This document shows, piece after piece, positions 43,099 through 46,272 of a stretch of 46,272 bases of DNA (position 1 is its first letter; the number at the start of each line of letters is the position of its first letter). This DNA is from Bacteroidota bacterium (GTDB taxonomy: Bacteria > Bacteroidota > Bacteroidia > UBA8524), in the NCBI GenBank assembly GCA_006226545.1, contig SBGR01000053.1:1-46272 (forward strand), given 5' to 3'. The notes under the pieces are model-generated. The model was not told the origin of the DNA. It ran no database searches and saw only the letters and a program-made list of their open reading frames with translations. Position numbers and translations under genes: made by a program.

Positions 43099-44433
43099 TT
43101 ATTTGATTATTGAAATATTTCCTGTAAGTTTTTTTAGTTCTAAATCTGCTTTTAGGTAATCAATTACAGCAGATAGATAAGTTTGTTGTGCTTCACGCAA
43201 AGCATTGTCTGCAAGCAAAACATCTGTTAAACTTGCCGTTCCTTGTTTCTGTTGAAGAATGGTTTGCTCATAGATTGTTTGTGCCAATTGGATTTGTTCG
43301 GTTGTTGTCTCTACAGATTTTTTAGCAATTTCTCTTTGCATTCGAGCATTTTCAATCTGCATATTATTTTGTTCAGTAAGCAATCCAAACTGAAGTTCAT
43401 TGTTTTGAAGTTCCAATGTTTTTTGATTGATTTTTCGTTGAGTAACTGTTCCGTTAAATAGCGGATACGATAACTGAACCCCTGCAAAACCAATCGGATA
43501 AAAATCAAGAAAGGAAGCAGGTTGTCCGTTATAACCGAAGCCCGTTGATCCATACATTCCAACAAGATTAAGCGAAGGCAAATACCTTGATTTATTGAGT
43601 GTGTTGAGTTCACTCGACAATAATCGGTTTTGAGTTTTTATGATACGAATATCTAAAGTGGATGCAGGAGTGTATTCATTTGTGTTTTGATATTGAATGT
43701 TTGGATCAATTTGCAAATTTTGTTCAATAGAAATACCCATAGCAAATTTTAAAGCATTCAATACTTGCTCGTATTTGCTTTTGATGGTTTCTTTTTGGGT
43801 GGTTAATTGTGATACTTGCAATTTCATCTTGCTTACATCTGTTCCTTTTGCGAGTAATTGTTCATTGAGCAATTGCATATTTTTCAGAAGCCTTTCTGCA
43901 TTAATCAAGTTACTATCAATAAAAGCCAGTTGATGGTGTAGAATTTGGGCATTGTAATACAGATTTGAAATCTCAAAATAGATTTGCTCTTCAGTTTTTT
44001 GATACTGCAAGTCAGTCAATTCCGAGGCTATCTTAGTCGTTTGAATAGCTCCGTAAACTTGCGGATTATACAAAGGCATTGTCAATTGCAGGTTGGCGTT
44101 GATGTTATGCGGAACGCCAAACTGTGCTGCTCTAAACTCTCCTTCTGGAGCACTAGGGTTTAAGGCATTTAACGGCAATAGCTGATAAGGTAAATTTGTG
44201 AAATATTTATAATCCGCATTGGCTGTTACCTTTGGGATTAAATTGGCTTTGGCTTCTTTTTCTCTTTGCTCACCAATAGCCATATTGTTTCTACTCATTT
44301 GCAGATTTTTATTATGAATCTGTGCCGTGTCGATACATTGTTGCAAAGTCCAAGTTTGTGCCTTAGCAGATTGAAATCCTATCATTATCAATAATAGAAT
44401 AAAAGAAAGTTTGTGAATGTTTACTAACTTCAT
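43099..44433 (-). CDS. TolC family outer-membrane efflux channel
   Basis: 444 aa with a signal peptide (about 1-25, SAKA-Q) and the mature start TWTLQQCIDTAQIHNKNLQM typical of the outer-membrane efflux protein family. It has two repeats of long helices with beta strands between (for example NLNLQLTMPLYNP and GVQLSYPLFNGTVTQRK). Forms a trimeric duct for the adaptor and pump encoded downstream. Confidence 0.93.
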   Translation of the reverse strand: MKLVNIHKLSFILLLIMIGFQSAKAQTWTLQQCIDTAQIHNKNLQMSRNNMAIGEQREKEAKANLIPKVTANADYKYFTNLPYQLLPLNALNPSAPEGEFRAAQFGVPHNINANLQLTMPLYNPQVYGAIQTTKIASELTDLQYQKTEEQIYFEISNLYYNAQILHHQLAFIDSNLINAERLLKNMQLLNEQLLAKGTDVSKMKLQVSQLTTQKETIKSKYEQVLNALKFAMGISIEQNLQIDPNIQYQNTNEYTPASTLDIRIIKTQNRLLSSELNTLNKSRYLPSLNLVGMYGSTGFGYNGQPASFLDFYPIGFAGVQLSYPLFNGTVTQRKINQKTLELQNNELQFGLLTEQNNMQIENARMQREIAKKSVETTTEQIQLAQTIYEQTILQQKQGTASLTDVLLADNALREAQQTYLSAVIDYLKADLELKKLTGNISIIK

Positions 44434-44446
44434 TGATCAAATTTTT

Positions 44447-44734
44447 TTATTTCAATAATATAAGTTGAGATTTTTCGGAAGCATAAAGCCAATGTTTCAC
44501 ATTGGGCGTAATGCTCACATAATCGCCTTGTTCAAGTTGTATTTCCTGTTCGTTTTCATCTTCATAAGTCACGAAGCCTGAAACACAAAGCAGTAGTGCC
44601 GGGGTTTTGGTAATGTGTTCTTTCAATGTGCCATTTCTCTGTAATTGAATGGCAGTTGCAGTTCCAAGATCACCTTTAAATAGGCTTGCTGCTGAGACTT
44701 CTTTTTCTTGGTTGTGTAATTCTATAATATTCAT
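44447..44734 (-). CDS. Small cupin-domain protein
   Basis: 95 aa single cupin barrel: LLLCVSGFVTYEDENEQEIQ and LEQGDYVSITPNVKHWLYA. The first cupin motif lacks the usual metal-binding HxH, while the second keeps a histidine. It may bind a small ligand or act as a co-regulator. It overlaps the lipoprotein gene upstream by 4 bp, and 13 bp separate it from the tolC-like gene. Confidence 0.8.
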   Translation of the reverse strand: MNIIELHNQEKEVSAASLFKGDLGTATAIQLQRNGTLKEHITKTPALLLCVSGFVTYEDENEQEIQLEQGDYVSITPNVKHWLYASEKSQLILLK

Positions 44735-45189
44735 TGGAAATATTGATTGTAAGTTAAAAATGATGCTTGAAGATTAGCAATAATCTCACTTGCTTCTTCT
44801 GTTGATTCTGCCTTTGACAAAGATTCGATTAATTCAATATGTGGATATAGCCATTTGTGCAATTCATCGTGGCTTTCACCCTTCATTGTGCAGCTTTTAA
44901 TCAATCCTGAATTTTTCTCCTTCAGCTGCTCTGCCAATGTTTTATAGTCGCTTAAATTGTTGTTGATGTATTCAGTTAAGATGTTTTCAGCTTCAAGGAT
45001 AAAAGGTTTCATTTCTTCATTGACAAGCCATTTTTCACCATTATTTAGTCTAATGGTTTGCTCATCATCGTGTTGATGTTGTTGGTGTGTTGCTGTTTCT
45101 CTATTATTGTTTGATTTCTCGTTTGTGGAATTGCCACAACCATAGAGTAAAAAGCTACCTATTGTAAGCATTAAGATAATTTTGTTCAT
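44731..45189 (-). CDS. Lipoprotein with His/Asp-rich segment
   Basis: 152 aa with lipobox LLYGC (Cys18) and a linker THQQHQHDDEQ that could bind metal ions. The remainder is a helical bundle with a single cysteine in KSCTMKGESHDELHKWLYPH. Similar small lipoproteins accompany heavy-metal and RND efflux operons in Bacteroidota, from general memory. It lies 2 bp downstream of the TetR gene. Confidence 0.7.
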   Translation of the reverse strand: MNKIILMLTIGSFLLYGCGNSTNEKSNNNRETATHQQHQHDDEQTIRLNNGEKWLVNEEMKPFILEAENILTEYINNNLSDYKTLAEQLKEKNSGLIKSCTMKGESHDELHKWLYPHIELIESLSKAESTEEASEIIANLQASFLTYNQYFQ

Positions 45190-45191
45190 TG

Positions 45192-45782
45192 TTATTTGTT
45201 TTTAATTAAGGTTAATAATGCTTGAATCATATTGTGTCCATTGCGTTCAATATCAAATTGAAAATTGGCAATACGCCACTTGAACATTTGAAGTCTAAAA
45301 GTTCCCATCACAATATGAATCAATTCTTCAGATGTTATGGAATTGGTAAATACTTTCTTTTGCTGACCTTCTATAATAATAGGCATCAAATGTTTCATCT
45401 TTATAGCCATTATTTTTAGCATGGTCTCATTGATACGTTGACTTTCTTCCAAAAGACCATCAGAAAATACTGCTACAACAAAGTGTGGGTTCTTTTTGAA
45501 TAATGAAAACTGGTTTTGAAAGAGCGTTGTAAATTTTTCTTCTGGTGTTTGTTTGGCAGAGATTGCGTTAGTATAACGCTCATCCATATTTTGCGCCAAG
45601 TAATCAAGTAAGGCAATTATTATTTCTTCTTTACTTGTAAAGTGCCTGTAAATAGCACTTTCAGAAAACTTCATTTCTTTGGCAAGGTTCTTTATAGTTA
45701 AGCCACTAACCCCTGAATTGGTGAGTATTTTTCCTGCCGCTTCAATAATTTCAAGTTGTCTGTCAGATATTGTTGTTATCAT
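45192..45782 (-). CDS. TetR/AcrR family regulator
   Basis: 196 aa from the ATG at 45782 (MITTISDRQLEIIEAAGKIL). An upstream ATG (45836) would add 18 residues and place the start inside the likely promoter. The HTH is GLTIKNLAKEMKFSESAIYRHFTSKEEI, typical of TetR; the rest is the helical ligand-binding/dimerisation domain. As first gene of the efflux operon it is probably an autorepressor relieved by the exported compound. A palindrome lies 24 bp upstream of the start. Confidence 0.92.
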   Translation of the reverse strand: MITTISDRQLEIIEAAGKILTNSGVSGLTIKNLAKEMKFSESAIYRHFTSKEEIIIALLDYLAQNMDERYTNAISAKQTPEEKFTTLFQNQFSLFKKNPHFVVAVFSDGLLEESQRINETMLKIMAIKMKHLMPIIIEGQQKKVFTNSITSEELIHIVMGTFRLQMFKWRIANFQFDIERNGHNMIQALLTLIKNK

Positions 45783-45805
45783 TTCAAATGTATGTTTGTG
45801 AGTAT

Positions 45806-45825
45806 TCACTCTGCAAAGTGAGTGA
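45806..45825. promoter_or_regulatory. Candidate TetR operator
   Basis: tcactc-N8-gagtga, a perfect 6-bp inverted repeat centred about 33 bp upstream of the TetR ATG. It overlaps the putative -7 element. Confidence 0.5.
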
Positions 45826-45844
45826 TTTATATTCACACTTGCAA
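45814..45844 (-). promoter_or_regulatory. Candidate promoter of the efflux operon
   Basis: On the minus strand TTG (plus 45842-45844) and TCACTTTG (plus 45814-45821) are spaced by 20 bp, close to the TTTG-N19-21-TAnnTTTG pattern, with C for A in the second base of the -7 element. Confidence 0.4.
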
Positions 45845-45899
45845 GTTTTTTTGAGAAAACTTTAAAATGTGAAGAAAATCTTCTTGGTGCGGTGGTTAA

Positions 45900-45961
45900 T
45901 TGGCTCTTTTGGGGTTTGCCTGTGTGTTGGGTTTTGTGAGGGCAAACCCCAAATGTGCCAA
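45900..45961. repeat. Strong hairpin upstream of the TetR gene
   Basis: tttggggtttgcc (45908-45920) and ggcaaaccccaaa (45941-45953) are perfect 13-bp arms with a 20-nt loop; the pairing extends to 21 bp with three mismatches (ttggc/gccaa outside). Confidence 0.75.
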
Positions 45962-45973
45962 TGCGGGCTGACT

Positions 45974-45991
45974 AAAATTATTTTTTAAAAT
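45974..45991 (-). repeat. 18-bp AT-rich motif, inverted copy of 38715-38732
   Basis: aaaattattttttaaaat is the exact reverse complement of the left copy. It is followed by aaaaatttttaaaacc at 46002-46017. Confidence 0.65.
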
Positions 45992-46272
45992 GTGCGGTGG
46001 GAAAAATTTTTAAAACCTTGCGTTGGCTTGGGTGTCAGCAAACTTGTCTGGTCGGTGTCGAGTTACAGCGAAATGGTCAACCGATTTTTTGTCGCCCGAA
46101 AGTTAGTTTGAAAGTCAAAAGTCTGGACGTTTTGTTGTCCGTCTTACGGTTGCACGGTCGTCTTTTAGGCTTGCTTATAACGTTTTCGGGCTTTGCGTTC
46201 GGGCGGGTTTAGGAGCACAAAGTTTCAATTTATTACTAAAGTTCATTAGAAGCATAAAGCTCCAAGTTTGCA
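45992..46272. other. Terminal stretch without a convincing gene
   Basis: A 71-codon plus-strand frame (45997-46212) runs through the AT-rich repeat and the block end and has no family features. The stretch appears to be a structured spacer leading into a palindromic element cut by the window end. Confidence 0.5.
46167..46181 (-). repeat. Right 15-bp inverted end of the RND block
   Basis: aggcttgcttataac is inverted relative to 38578-38592 with one mismatch. Directly after it begins cgttttcgggctttgcgttc, which looks like one arm of a palindromic element that would close beyond the window. Confidence 0.55.

Noticed and set aside
45997..46212. 71-aa plus-strand frame at the window end
   Set aside because: Crosses the AT-rich motif and the block end, and has no recognisable domain.

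Overview
The window looks like a chromosomal segment of a Bacteroidota bacterium, probably in or near the Flavobacteriales. The evidence is Por/T9SS C-terminal sorting domains (YPNP motifs) on two secreted proteins, ELWxxDGT and two-component-regulator propeller proteins, many SPII lipoproteins, a 7TM-DISM/LuxR-type sensor, and TAnnTTTG-like -7 promoter elements before recA and a 2-Cys peroxiredoxin gene. No rRNA or tRNA gene was recognised.

Layout. (1) 1-2.7 kb: a RAYT-type HUH transposase, recA and a peroxiredoxin, with two related stem-loops that could be REP-like. (2) 2.8-8.6 kb: a plus-strand operon of two SGNH-hydrolase-like proteins (the second with a LysM domain), an MBOAT O-acyltransferase and a propeller protein; this resembles an envelope or exopolymer O-acylation system. 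(3) 8.9-22.4 kb: mostly minus-strand small lipoproteins and membrane proteins, including a complete subclass B1 metallo-beta-lactamase, a MepB-family protein, a propeller lipoprotein, a 7TM-DISM sensor with a DNA-binding tail, and a divergent DsbA-like/HxlR pair. (4) 22.6-24.7 kb: a 5'-truncated choice-of-anchor-I/T9SS gene next to a compound tandem-repeat array. (5) 24.7-34.6 kb: an MDR oxidoreductase, an ELWxxDGT T9SS protein, more lipoproteins and an MscS channel. (6) 34.7-46.3 kb: a visibly more AT-rich accessory region. It holds single genes or pairs (MntA/HepT toxin-antitoxin, DMP19-like, Fic) separated by degenerate palindromic spacers. These are followed by an RND efflux operon (TetR, His-rich lipoprotein, cupin, TolC, MFP, RND pump) whose two flanks share inverted sequences.

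The least ordinary feature is a set of arrays made of 7-bp units. At least four unrelated heptamer families are present, and five arrays start at, inside, or within about 10 bp of a stop codon. The large array at 23.8-24.5 kb is built of 105-bp cores (15 x 7) alternating with 2-5 heptamers. The second notable structure is the roughly 7.6-kb RND block. Its ends carry a 15-bp inverted repeat (14/15) and an exact 18-bp AT-rich inverted match, each next to a hairpin, with no transposase inside.
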